Of a stretch of DNA of 64,000 nucleotides, positions 51,941-60,975 are shown one piece after another (the first letter of the stretch is position 1; each line of letters starts with the position of its first letter). This DNA comes from Kofleriaceae bacterium. GTDB taxonomy: Bacteria; Myxococcota_A; Polyangia; Haliangiales; Haliangiaceae. The notes below the pieces were generated by a model. That model saw only the letters and a list, made by a program, of their open reading frames with translations. It had not been told where the DNA came from and did no database searches. The translations under genes and the position numbers were made by a program. The stretch lies in contig JANTGM010000020.1 of NCBI GenBank assembly GCA_024762925.1, positions 1-64,000 of the forward strand, given 5' to 3'.

Positions 51941-52507
51941 CTAAAACTGGACGGCTTCAACAGCAAGCAAACCTGAGAGCTGCATTTGCTCGCTCACTGG
52001 GTCGAGACCTTCGCATGTGATGGTCATTGGAACCGATGCATCGAGCTTGAGGCTGTAGCCTTCTTCGCCATCCCCGTCGCCGCAGATGCCGGGAAAGGCA
52101 ATCGTTCCGGTCGGTGACGTTGAGCGATCGAGGCTGGCAACGCAGTCAGCATCAACCTGGGCAAAGATGTCCACGATCTGAACTCGTGTGGCAAGTTTGA
52201 TGTCGACAGGACTGGCCGAGAGTTTGTCGGGGCGGGGTAGACAGAGTGTTAGAGCAAAGTTGCTGCCCTCTTGCTGGGCATCAAGAGTGAGGCTTACAGG
52301 GCCACCGGTTTCGCCACAATCGTTGTTTGGAGATGAGCGCCAGTCCGTCCACGTGACGCTTGCGTCGCCAATTGAAGCGGAGAGTGTGGCTTGCGATCCT
52401 TCAATGGGACCACAGACCTCGTCGTCGCAGCCAACGGAGAGCAGCGATGTGAGTGCCAATGAGATGAAAAGCGCGTATTGCGTCCCATATTGCATTTTCA
52501 TGTGCAT
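51941..52507 (-). CDS. Lipoprotein of DUF3570 locus
   Basis: The protein has 188 residues. The leader (MHMKMQYGTQYALFISLALT) ends in the lipobox LLSVGC (Cys26). The mature part has six more cysteines and beta-strand patterns (ASVTWTDWRSSPN, SLKLDASVPMTITCEGL). The ATG overlaps the TAA of the DUF3570 gene (TAATG), so it is coupled. No family recognised. Probably an outer-membrane-attached accessory of the DUF3570 protein. Confidence 0.75.
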   Translation of the reverse strand: MHMKMQYGTQYALFISLALTSLLSVGCDDEVCGPIEGSQATLSASIGDASVTWTDWRSSPNNDCGETGGPVSLTLDAQQEGSNFALTLCLPRPDKLSASPVDIKLATRVQIVDIFAQVDADCVASLDRSTSPTGTIAFPGICGDGDGEEGYSLKLDASVPMTITCEGLDPVSEQMQLSGLLAVEAVQF

Positions 52508-53643
52508 TAGTAGTCCACCGGCACGATAAGCGCTAGCTGTGAAATTATCGCATCACCGTAACGAGTATCTTGCTTCAGATATTGGCCTAGCGCCTCGACC
52601 CGAACATCGGCCCAGCCGCCTTCAATGCCGAAGAGGTCGAGTGTGGCGGCAAGCTTCAGCCCCATGGTGTGAGTGCGAACTCTTCCGAGTTTATCGTCGT
52701 CAGTAAGGTAGGGCTCGATTGTCACATCGCCTGAGTCGTAGACTTTCTCGTAGAAATCCGCTGCTCGTTGTCGGTGGTAGCGATAGCCCAGGTGAGCTTC
52801 GAGCTTTCCTGAGAAGAACTCTTGAATTGCCCGCACATCAGGTGTGTGGGCCAGAATTCCCCAATCGTCGAAGTAGAAGCGGTATGTCGCAACAAGTGCT
52901 GTATTGGAGGCGTCTACGAAGTAGCGAAGGTTACCGGCGAGCGCGTGACGAAGGCGGGTGTCGGGTACCCGCTCTGGCTGCACCATTCCCCCTGCGACAA
53001 CGGTGCGATAGATATTCTGTTGAAAGCCGTCAAGATAGCTAAGGTCGTAGCTCACTGACGCAGTGCTATTGGTGCTAAGAATTTGACGTAGTGAGGTGGA
53101 GACAAGCGTGGTATCGAGCTCACCTGAGATAATTGCTGAAATACCACCTTGCGATCCTGAGTTGTCGATTGAATCCATGCCGCGAGCCAGGTTGACGCCA
53201 ACCGTGGTGTTGCGCTGCGCGAAATCTGATTCCAATCTGAGCATGACAAAATCGCTTGTGTAGTCGGGCTCGCCGCTGTGTCGGAATCCTGCGCCCAGAC
53301 GGATTGTGTCCAGGCTATGTGTGTAGTTCGCACCGAACTGTGTGCGCGTTTCTGTGAAGGGAGCTCCAGCCGCTCCAGACGCTGCCGAGGCAGACGTAAT
53401 GGCATCGACCAAGGTGTGCGCTTGCAGGCGGCCATTGTCCCCAGCCTCAAGGTCGGCATCGAGCATGGGTTGAACCACGCGGGTTGATTTTTCTTTGTAG
53501 TACACGCCACGCATCGTGACCGTGCCATCTGCGTGGGCGTCATGGGCGGTCGCGATGAGGAGCACGCATCCAATGGCGAGTCCATACAGGCATGTCAAGG
53601 ACGAGAGCCAGCGAGAACGAACCAATGTCAATGACTCACGCAC
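52507..53643 (-). CDS. DUF3570 outer-membrane beta-barrel protein
   Basis: The protein has 378 residues from a GTG at 53643, which overlaps the preceding gene's TAG stop by one base. The signal peptide ends near AHADGT. Long amphipathic strands follow (AGFRHSGEPDYTSDFVMLRL, LVATYRFYFDDWG, HLGYRYHRQRAADF) to a C-terminal VDY. The start GTVTMRGVYYKEKSTRVVQP is typical of DUF3570 proteins. These are usually found beside DUF4266 and ApbE flavin transferase genes; ApbE is absent here. Function unknown. Confidence 0.88.
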   Translation of the reverse strand: MRESLTLVRSRWLSSLTCLYGLAIGCVLLIATAHDAHADGTVTMRGVYYKEKSTRVVQPMLDADLEAGDNGRLQAHTLVDAITSASAASGAAGAPFTETRTQFGANYTHSLDTIRLGAGFRHSGEPDYTSDFVMLRLESDFAQRNTTVGVNLARGMDSIDNSGSQGGISAIISGELDTTLVSTSLRQILSTNSTASVSYDLSYLDGFQQNIYRTVVAGGMVQPERVPDTRLRHALAGNLRYFVDASNTALVATYRFYFDDWGILAHTPDVRAIQEFFSGKLEAHLGYRYHRQRAADFYEKVYDSGDVTIEPYLTDDDKLGRVRTHTMGLKLAATLDLFGIEGGWADVRVEALGQYLKQDTRYGDAIISQLALIVPVDY

Positions 53644-53855
53644 TAGTTACACCCGCAGCCGCCACCCGCTTCACCAGTGCCGCCATCCGCTCCTTCACGG
53701 GATCCTTTGGCATGTTGCTCAAAGCGAGCTTCACCAGCATCTTTGTCAGCCGTCATCGCGGGCTTGGAAAGCGTCGCTCGTTGGTATGGCTTGACACGCA
53801 CACAGCTCGTTAGGGAGGTGGCCAGAATTGCGCTCGCAATCGTGAACTTCAGCAC
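53643..53855 (-). CDS. DUF4266 small lipoprotein
   Basis: The protein has 70 residues from a GTG at 53855. Leader and lipobox TSC (about residue 18) are followed by the family signature CVRVKPYQRATLSKPAM and the C-terminal EAGGGCGCN. It was recognised as DUF4266 from this combined start and ending. It is the first gene of the 53855-51717 cluster and overlaps DUF3570 by one base (TAGTG). The intergenic region to the divergent 53926 gene is 70 bases and should hold both promoters. Confidence 0.9.
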   Translation of the reverse strand: MLKFTIASAILATSLTSCVRVKPYQRATLSKPAMTADKDAGEARFEQHAKGSREGADGGTGEAGGGCGCN

Positions 53856-53925
53856 ACGCGCAGAGTATCAGTTCCAGAAGGCAGTCTACACTGACCCCGT
53901 GGAGTACTCGAAGCGAAGAGGAAGT

Positions 53926-54426
53926 ATGCTGCTGCTGAGTGTGCTTGGGGCCACGGCTACCGTGGTTTTCGGGTGCACTTCTCAGGCTTCGCCTAGTGCC
54001 TCGGTCGATCTTCCCACTGGATCGGCCAGCAACGCCGACCAAGATGAGAGCGCTTCGGGCCCGGCCGACTTGCGCGTCCACCTGGAAGCCATCGTCTTAG
54101 GAGGTGTGTCTGCGACACCACCGACTTCTGCTGCTCACAACGAGCACAGTCAAGCTGCGCTTCAGTCAGCCATCGAAGAGCATAGGGCCGAGCTTGTGGT
54201 CTGCACGGACAAGAGCGGCGGGGCATCCGGAGAGTTCTCTCTCTTCTTAGAGCTCGACGCGGACGGCTACGTTCTCGGCGGAAGCAGCAATCCTCCAGCT
54301 GGACAGGAAGGGCTCTCGGCCGTTGCGGGCTGCACCCAGGAGCTAGCGCGCAGTTGGCTATTCCCTTCGCGTAAGCGGCGGGGGAGAACTATTCTGATCG
54401 TCCCGTTCATCATTGCTGGCATGTGA
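53926..54426 (+). CDS. Lipoprotein with AgmX/PglI-type C-terminal domain
   Basis: The protein has 166 residues from the ATG at 53926, which has GAAGAGGAAG before it; the open frame upstream is antisense to DUF4266. The leader has a lipobox-like VFGC (Cys18). The C-terminal 85 residues resemble the AgmX/PglI domain: VVCTDKSGGASGEFSLFLEL, a second Cys in VAGCTQELARSWLFP and RGRTILIVPFII. Such domains are common in Myxococcota motility and transport proteins. Its 3' end overlaps the convergent TPR gene by 69 bases. Confidence 0.7.
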   Translation: MLLLSVLGATATVVFGCTSQASPSASVDLPTGSASNADQDESASGPADLRVHLEAIVLGGVSATPPTSAAHNEHSQAALQSAIEEHRAELVVCTDKSGGASGEFSLFLELDADGYVLGGSSNPPAGQEGLSAVAGCTQELARSWLFPSRKRRGRTILIVPFIIAGM

Positions 54427-55851
54427 CGAGCTTGCCAGCCCATAACTCAGCACAAGCTCTCTCGCTACCGTGCGCTGTCTTGCATCTCCAGCCGCGGAGC
54501 ACCCGAGGTAGTCTTTTAGGGCGAGAAAACACTCGCCAATCCGCCCCTCTTGATGCGCCAAGGCTGCCCGATTCCAGTGGTAGCGGCCAACATCAGGAGC
54601 TAGTTCCGCTGCTCTGTTTAGGTACTTTCGAGCTTTCTCGGTTTCTCCTGTTCGCACGAGGCAGGTACCTAAGGTGGCAAGCGCTTCGCAGTCCGTGGGA
54701 TGCCCCTTTGCATAGAGCAGCAGTAGATCGCGCGCAACCTCAACACGTCCTCGGCTCAAGAGTTCAGTGCCGCGGGCAAGGAGCGCCGCGTCTTGGACTC
54801 GTCGCTCTGCCAGTTTCGAACGCTTTGGCATGTGTTCATCGCGAAGTCCCATGAGGTCGCGGCCAAGGTAGTAGGAGCGGGGGAGGGCCTTGCCACTTCG
54901 AAGACGGAACTGTGCGGCGGCGATTGCGTGCTGCTTGAGCGCGCCAGGGGCGACTGGGGAAAGTTCGTATCCGGCTTCGGCAAGCGGCTGCAGCAACAGG
55001 CTCTCAACAGTGCTATGGGGCACTTGCTCGAGGTACTCGCAGTCTTGAAGAACCCCCGAGGCGTCGACCAGTAATGACAGGGCACGGTATCTCCTGGGCC
55101 CATGTGCCTGACCGCTGGCGTATGCGATGAGTGCCGAGCGCCCGCTTGCATGCTTGGCGAGACGCAAGCCTGGCCGGCTAGAGGCAGTCTGCAGTGGTTT
55201 CGTTGGAAGTGAAATCGAGCGACACTCGAGGCTCGCACTTGCACCGAGCTCCCGCAGAGACGCCCGTGTCCGTTCGGTGAGCGAGTCTCGCACCAGAAGT
55301 TCGTCGATGAGCAGGAGAGCGATGCTTGGCTCTTGGCTTGCGAAGTCCTCGACAAACTCGACTACCTCTGTGATTGGTAGGTCAGCCAAGAGGGTGTCTG
55401 CTGCTCGCGCAAGCTCTGCTGGGGAATCGATGCAGGTCGCAAGGTCACAGAGCGAATGCTGTGCGCTATCTTCTGCGGACACGAATTCTGGCCATGGCAC
55501 GGGTTCGCCGAGATACCCAAGCAACTCAGCGACGGCAAACTTGCAATCCTCGCGAAGCGCCGTTGCTTGCAACTCAACAAGCAGCGCCTTAGTGATTCGC
55601 CGACACCGAGCCTCAGAGTCAGCCAGTCGTATCAAGAGCTCCGTTGCCCATTGTGCTGAACTCGAATCAACGAAGAGCTGTCGCAACAACGTCGGCACAG
55701 CAAGGGCACCAATGTGATCTACGAGTTGGTAGATCGCACTCTTGTGCTCAAGCGATCTCGGACTCCCTTCCACATGTTCCTCAAAACTCGCCATGAGTTG
55801 ACGTAACTCAAAGAAAGTAAAAGAAATCTGCCCTTTTGGAAGAGAAGCCAT
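54358..55851 (-). CDS. HEAT/TPR repeat protein
   Basis: The protein has 497 residues from the ATG at 55851, chosen because a sigma-70-like promoter lies just upstream and an earlier TTG would precede it. The first 290 residues are HEAT-like helices (FELRQLMASFEEHVEGSPRS, LAVPTLLRQLF); the C-terminal 130 are TPR units (ALLARGTELLSRGRVEVARD, ALATLGTCLVRTGETEKARK). There is no catalytic motif, signal peptide or membrane helix. Likely a scaffold. The last 22 codons overlap the convergent AgmX-like gene. Confidence 0.7.
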   Translation of the reverse strand: MASLPKGQISFTFFELRQLMASFEEHVEGSPRSLEHKSAIYQLVDHIGALAVPTLLRQLFVDSSSAQWATELLIRLADSEARCRRITKALLVELQATALREDCKFAVAELLGYLGEPVPWPEFVSAEDSAQHSLCDLATCIDSPAELARAADTLLADLPITEVVEFVEDFASQEPSIALLLIDELLVRDSLTERTRASLRELGASASLECRSISLPTKPLQTASSRPGLRLAKHASGRSALIAYASGQAHGPRRYRALSLLVDASGVLQDCEYLEQVPHSTVESLLLQPLAEAGYELSPVAPGALKQHAIAAAQFRLRSGKALPRSYYLGRDLMGLRDEHMPKRSKLAERRVQDAALLARGTELLSRGRVEVARDLLLLYAKGHPTDCEALATLGTCLVRTGETEKARKYLNRAAELAPDVGRYHWNRAALAHQEGRIGECFLALKDYLGCSAAGDARQRTVARELVLSYGLASSSHASNDERDDQNSSPPPLTRRE

Positions 55852-55864
55852 CAACCGATAAATA

Positions 55865-55893
55865 AGCCTATCGGTCGGGCAGATCAGTGTCAA
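55865..55893 (-). promoter_or_regulatory. Sigma-70-like promoter for TPR gene
   Basis: On the minus strand TTGACA (55893-55888) and TAGGCT (55870-55865) are separated by 17 bases. Transcription would start near 55858, about 7 bases from the ATG at 55851, giving a nearly leaderless message. The TTGACA is perfect; the -10 is a weak match. Confidence 0.55.
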
Positions 55894-55962
55894 TGTGGCT
55901 TGATCCAAACTCGATCCTAGGATCCAGAAAGAGTCACTCCATCACGTTGGAAATCGACCTCG

Positions 55963-56574
55963 CTAGATCAGATTTGGATGGCTCGCGGTGACGAGTTTGA
56001 TGAATTCTTGGCGCGTCGACATCTGATCGAGGAAGGCGCCACGCATCGCGCTTGTGACTACGCGCGTCTCATGTGCGCCGGCACCGCGGGATGCCATGCA
56101 CATGTGCAGTCCCTCGATGTAGGTGCCCGAGCCATCACTCTGCAGGTCTTCGTAGAGAATTCGAGAGAGCTCATGAGTGAGGTCTTCTTGAAGCATTGGT
56201 GCCCGAGCCAGGAGCTTTGCTAGGCGCGAGAGCTTTGAGATACCCAGTACCTTGGAGGTTGGGATGTACGCGACCGAGATGCGATAGACGACCGGGAGAA
56301 GGTGGTGCGGGCAAACGCCGAAAGCGACGTTGTGCTTGGAGATAACCATATCCTTGTACTTGGCGGGAAAGGTCTTGGTCAGCATCTCTTCGACCTCAGT
56401 CTTGACCTCTTGCTTGTCTCGCATGAGTTGACCGAGCCCCTTTGCTGCGCGTGCTGCAGTGCCCGCAAAGTTTGCATCGTCATTTACTTGGTAGCCAAGG
56501 ACGTCAAGACCTTCGAGAATCTTGTCGTAGCCCTGTTCAAAAAGTGCGAGTGCTTCGTTGTTCTTATCGTTCAT
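55963..56574 (-). CDS. folE: GTP cyclohydrolase I
   Basis: The protein has 203 residues from the ATG at 56574, within the last 11 bases of mutY. It converts GTP to dihydroneopterin triphosphate for folate. The core motif VCPHHLLPVVYRISVAYIPT supplies Cys and His zinc ligands, and the third ligand is Cys in GLHMCMASRG. Conserved SKLSRLAKLLARAPMLQEDL follows. The usual CEHH is CPHH here, a small deviation. Coupled to mutY. A longer upstream start at 56628 lies inside mutY and adds no conserved sequence. Confidence 0.93.
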   Translation of the reverse strand: MNDKNNEALALFEQGYDKILEGLDVLGYQVNDDANFAGTAARAAKGLGQLMRDKQEVKTEVEEMLTKTFPAKYKDMVISKHNVAFGVCPHHLLPVVYRISVAYIPTSKVLGISKLSRLAKLLARAPMLQEDLTHELSRILYEDLQSDGSGTYIEGLHMCMASRGAGAHETRVVTSAMRGAFLDQMSTRQEFIKLVTASHPNLI

Positions 56575-57643
56575 ATCGAATCTCTGATCTGCGCTGGAGG
56601 ATAGACCGAGTTGCTGTCGAGATACCAATCGACGGGAGTTCCGAGAGTCGCAACCAGGAGAGGCGTTGGTAGGGCGAGCCCTGTACGAGCCTCGTTCGAC
56701 CCGAGACTTGTGCGGGCCATACTCGGATTCGAAGGCGTCTATGACTTAGCACTTGCTCGTGTTCAAGGCTTGCGGTCCTGCCGAGGAAGCTGAGTTTCAA
56801 GCCGGTGAGGGCACTGAGTTCATCTCGGCTCTCGCTTGATGGCAATTCCCATAGCCCACCAAAGAGGCCTTCCGCTTTGCGATGCGCAAGCAATAGCTTG
56901 CCACCGCGTTCAAAGAAACCGGCTTCGAGAGCCAGGAGTGGCTTCTCGCGCGCGGCCTTGCGTTTGGAGACAACGGGCAGCTCGGCAATGCGACCTTCGT
57001 TGCGAGCGCGACAGTGTTCACTGAGTGGACACAGATCGCAGTCTGGATTCTTGGGTTTGCACAAGAGCGCTCCAATCTCCATAAGTCCCTGGTTAAAGTC
57101 CCCCGGAGCGCTACTGGGAACGAGAGCTTCGCATATTCGCCACTGTTCTTTGATTCCTGCCGTGGACTTGATGTTGTCCTCGATCGCGAAGACGCGGCTG
57201 ATCACGCGAGCAACATTGCCATCAACCAGGGCCTCGTGCTGCTTGTAGGCAATGGATGAGATTGCTCCCGCGGTGTAGCGACCAATGCCCGGCAGTGTAC
57301 GAAGCTCCTTGGCCGTGCGAGGTAGGTGCCCGCCATAGCTCGTCGTGACTTCCTTAGCGCAGCTGTGGATGTTGCGAGCGCGACTGTAGTAGCCGAGCCC
57401 AGACCAATGTGCGAGCACGTCATCAAGGTCCGCCTTGGCCAGAGCGTCGATCGTAGGAAAACTTCTTAGCCAACGCTCATAGTAAGGAATCACCGCAGCA
57501 ACACGAGTTTGCTGCAGCATGATCTCTGAGATCCAAACACCATAGGCATCGCCACGTTCGCGCCAGGGCAAGTCACGGCGGTTCTTTCGGTAGTAGCGGA
57601 CCACGCACCGAGCGATGTTCTTGGCTGTGCTTGAGTCTGGCAT
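56564..57643 (-). CDS. mutY: A/G-specific adenine glycosylase
   Basis: The protein has 359 residues from the ATG at 57643. It removes adenine mispaired with 8-oxoguanine. Catalytic Glu is in EIMLQQTRVA (about 42), the HhH-GPD segment has LPGIGRYTAGAISSIAY, the catalytic Asp is in LVDGNVARV, and the Fe-S loop is CKPKNPDCDLCPLSEHC (spacing C-x6-C-x2-C-x5-C). The C-terminal Nudix-like domain (GGLWELPSSES) recognises 8-oxoG. The start lies 13 bases after the groEL terminator, so its message may depend on read-through. Confidence 0.96.
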   Translation of the reverse strand: MPDSSTAKNIARCVVRYYRKNRRDLPWRERGDAYGVWISEIMLQQTRVAAVIPYYERWLRSFPTIDALAKADLDDVLAHWSGLGYYSRARNIHSCAKEVTTSYGGHLPRTAKELRTLPGIGRYTAGAISSIAYKQHEALVDGNVARVISRVFAIEDNIKSTAGIKEQWRICEALVPSSAPGDFNQGLMEIGALLCKPKNPDCDLCPLSEHCRARNEGRIAELPVVSKRKAAREKPLLALEAGFFERGGKLLLAHRKAEGLFGGLWELPSSESRDELSALTGLKLSFLGRTASLEHEQVLSHRRLRIRVWPAQVSGRTRLVQGSPYQRLSWLRLSELPSIGISTATRSILQRRSEIRYER

Positions 57644-57655
57644 GCTCAACGAAAC

Positions 57656-57690
57656 AAAAAAGGGCCGAGAACGTCGCGTTCTCGACCCTT
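57656..57690 (-). terminator. Rho-independent terminator of groESL
   Basis: On the minus strand AAGGGTCGAGAACG (57690-57677), loop CGA, then CGTTCTCGGCCCTT (57673-57660), 14 base pairs with one G-T pair, followed by a run of T (57661-57656). It sits 62 bases after the groEL stop and 13 bases before the mutY start. Confidence 0.93.
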
Positions 57691-57751
57691 GGGTACCACA
57701 CTCCGGAGGGCTGCATAGACTGCAGCCCGAAAGAGTCCTGGGACACAGCTC

Positions 57752-59425
<1,674 letters not shown>

Positions 59426-59506
59426 ATGCTGAATCCTTAGGTTTTTTGAGAAAACTTCTGGTTGAAAGTTTGGTAGTTGAAAGAATGGTAGATGTGAGGA
59501 CGAGCG

Positions 59507-59794
59507 TTACTCGACGACAGCGAGAATGTCGTCTTCGCGCATGATGAGGTGTTCCTCGCCATCGATTTTGACTTCGGTGCCGCTGTACTTGGAGAACAGA
59601 ACTCGGTCCCCCTCAGAGAGGTTGAGTGCGTGTACGGTGCCGCTCTTGTCGCGCTTGCCAGCACCGACAGCAATGACCTTGCCTTGAATGGGCTTCTCTT
59701 TAGCGGTGTCGGGAATGATGAGCCCACCAGCAGTGGTGGTCTCGCTCTCGAGTCGTTGGACAATGACGCGGTCGTGCAGTGGTCGAATTTTCAT
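59507..59794 (-). CDS. groES: 10 kDa chaperonin GroES
   Basis: The protein has 95 residues from the ATG at 59794 ([18 protein letters not shown]); an upstream frame to 59848 has no family residues. It is the co-chaperonin cap of GroEL, with the mobile loop [20 protein letters not shown] and [15 protein letters not shown] at the end. It precedes groEL on the minus strand. The 72-base leader and promoter lie at 59874-59901. Confidence 0.97.
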   Translation of the reverse strand: MKIRPLHDRVIVQRLESETTTAGGLIIPDTAKEKPIQGKVIAVGAGKRDKSGTVHALNLSEGDRVLFSKYSGTEVKIDGEEHLIMREDDILAVVE

Positions 59795-59873
59795 AGTTTT
59801 CAGTCTCGTTGTTTCGTTGTTTGTTGGTGTTCCAGGGCGAGGCCACAAGGCCCTGCCTCAAAGCGTTGGCATG

Positions 59874-59901
59874 TATGTAAGCACCGCCCCACCTTTGTCA
59901 A
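59874..59901 (-). promoter_or_regulatory. Promoter of groES-groEL
   Basis: On the minus strand a perfect TTGACA (59901-59896) is followed after 16 bases by TACATA (59879-59874). Transcription would begin near 59867. A sigma-32-like box was not recognised. Confidence 0.6.
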
Positions 59902-59913
59902 CCCCAGGGGGGA

Positions 59914-59922
59914 GAGTGCTAA
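59914..59922 (-). promoter_or_regulatory. CIRCE-like half-site for HrcA
   Basis: TTAGCACTC (minus strand, 59922-59914) is the exact left half of the HrcA operator CIRCE. Nine bases on, the expected GAGTGCTAA is only GGGTTGACA, which overlaps the -35 box. So half of the operator is lost or altered. HrcA control would be weakened; a single half-site by chance cannot be excluded. Confidence 0.5.
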
Positions 59923-60023
59923 GAATTCGAAAAAAGTGCCTATAAAATCACTCGCTTATAAATACGCGATTTGTGCTTTTTTGCCCTCCTGCAGGCCCCG
60001 CGACCCTGAGGTACTGTCCAGCC

Positions 60024-60395
60024 ATGCCGCATCTGCAGCGCCATATCTTCATTTGTGTCAATGCTCGCGAGGCCGGCAGCATCAAGGGCTGTTGCGCTTC
60101 AAAGGGCGGTAGTGAGGTGCGAGACGAACTCAAGAAGCGGTTGGCGGCTCATAAACTGCGTGGCATTGTGCGCGCAAACAAAGCCGGTTGTCTCGATCAG
60201 TGCGAGGCGGGCGTTGTGGTGGTCGTCTACCCAGAGCAAGTTTGGTACGGCGGAGTCACCCTCGATGATGTGCAGGAGATTGTCGATCGGCACATCCTCG
60301 GCGGCGAGTATGTGCAGCGTTTGATGATGCCAAATCAGGACCACCTCAATGGTGCAACGTCCGGTCGCAAACTCGAGGTTCTCCAGGATGCGTAG
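60024..60395 (+). CDS. Thioredoxin-like [2Fe-2S] ferredoxin
   Basis: The protein has 123 residues from the ATG at 60024. It has the thioredoxin-like 2Fe-2S layout with Cys in ICVNARE, CCASKGG, then KAGCLDQCEAGVVVVVYPEQ and VWYGGVTLDDVQEIVDRHI. This is the (2Fe-2S) ferredoxin family related to NuoE C-terminal domains. Likely an electron carrier in the cytosol. The preceding AT-rich gap has TATAAA boxes at about 59941 and 59957 that could be its promoter. It overlaps the next gene by 8 bases. Confidence 0.85.
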   Translation: MPHLQRHIFICVNAREAGSIKGCCASKGGSEVRDELKKRLAAHKLRGIVRANKAGCLDQCEAGVVVVVYPEQVWYGGVTLDDVQEIVDRHILGGEYVQRLMMPNQDHLNGATSGRKLEVLQDA

Positions 60396-60975
60396 GTGGC
60401 AATGGCTCGCCCTTCTTGCGGTGCTGCCGTTCACCTACCCAACTACGACGGAGGCGAAGCGGTCACTGCTCGTCGAAGGCCCATCCGAGCTTGAATCCCA
60501 AGACGCCGAAGAGAGCGAGACGAGTTTCAAACGCGAGGGCTTTGCGATCGGCGTGGGGCTAGGTTCGGCATTGTTCTTAGGCTCTGGCGAGCAGGCCTAT
60601 GCGCGCACCGGTGGCGGCAGCATTTCTTTGCGAGTGGGCACGAGCGCCGGGGAAAACCTCCTGTGGTTCCTGCAACTCGACGCCGCCGCCTATGGTAAGA
60701 AGAATTCATCAAGCCTTCTGGGGCTTGCTGCTCATTACTACTTTCGTGAGCGCCTGTGGACCCGAGGCGGTGTGAGTCTTGCGAGCATCCTAAAGGTCGA
60801 AGATGATGATACGAGTTCTACTGAAGGTGGGCTTGCATTGGTTGGTGGCTTGGGAGTCGATGTCTATCGCCGAGGAATCTTCGCACTCGATCTCGAAGTT
60901 GGGCTTAGCCACGCGCGATTCGAGAACGGCACGCTCTCACTAGCGCTCTTGCAACTCATGGCGAACTGGTACTGA
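60388..60975 (+). CDS. Secreted beta-barrel-like protein
   Basis: The protein has 195 residues from the ATG at 60388, overlapping the ferredoxin stop. The signal peptide (MRRWQWLALLAVLPFTYP) ends near TEAKR. The mature part has alternating strands (FAIGVGLGSALFLGSGEQAY, LALVGGLGVDVYRRGIFALD) typical of a small outer-membrane barrel. It ends in WY. No family recognised. Its 3' end overlaps the convergent gene by 20 bases. Confidence 0.65.
   Translation: MRRWQWLALLAVLPFTYPTTTEAKRSLLVEGPSELESQDAEESETSFKREGFAIGVGLGSALFLGSGEQAYARTGGGSISLRVGTSAGENLLWFLQLDAAAYGKKNSSSLLGLAAHYYFRERLWTRGGVSLASILKVEDDDTSSTEGGLALVGGLGVDVYRRGIFALDLEVGLSHARFENGTLSLALLQLMANWY

Noticed and set aside
59940-59985. AT-rich TATAAA region as a stem-loop terminator
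   Set aside because: The apparent inverted repeat is imperfect; it is better read as a promoter region for the ferredoxin gene, itself uncertain.
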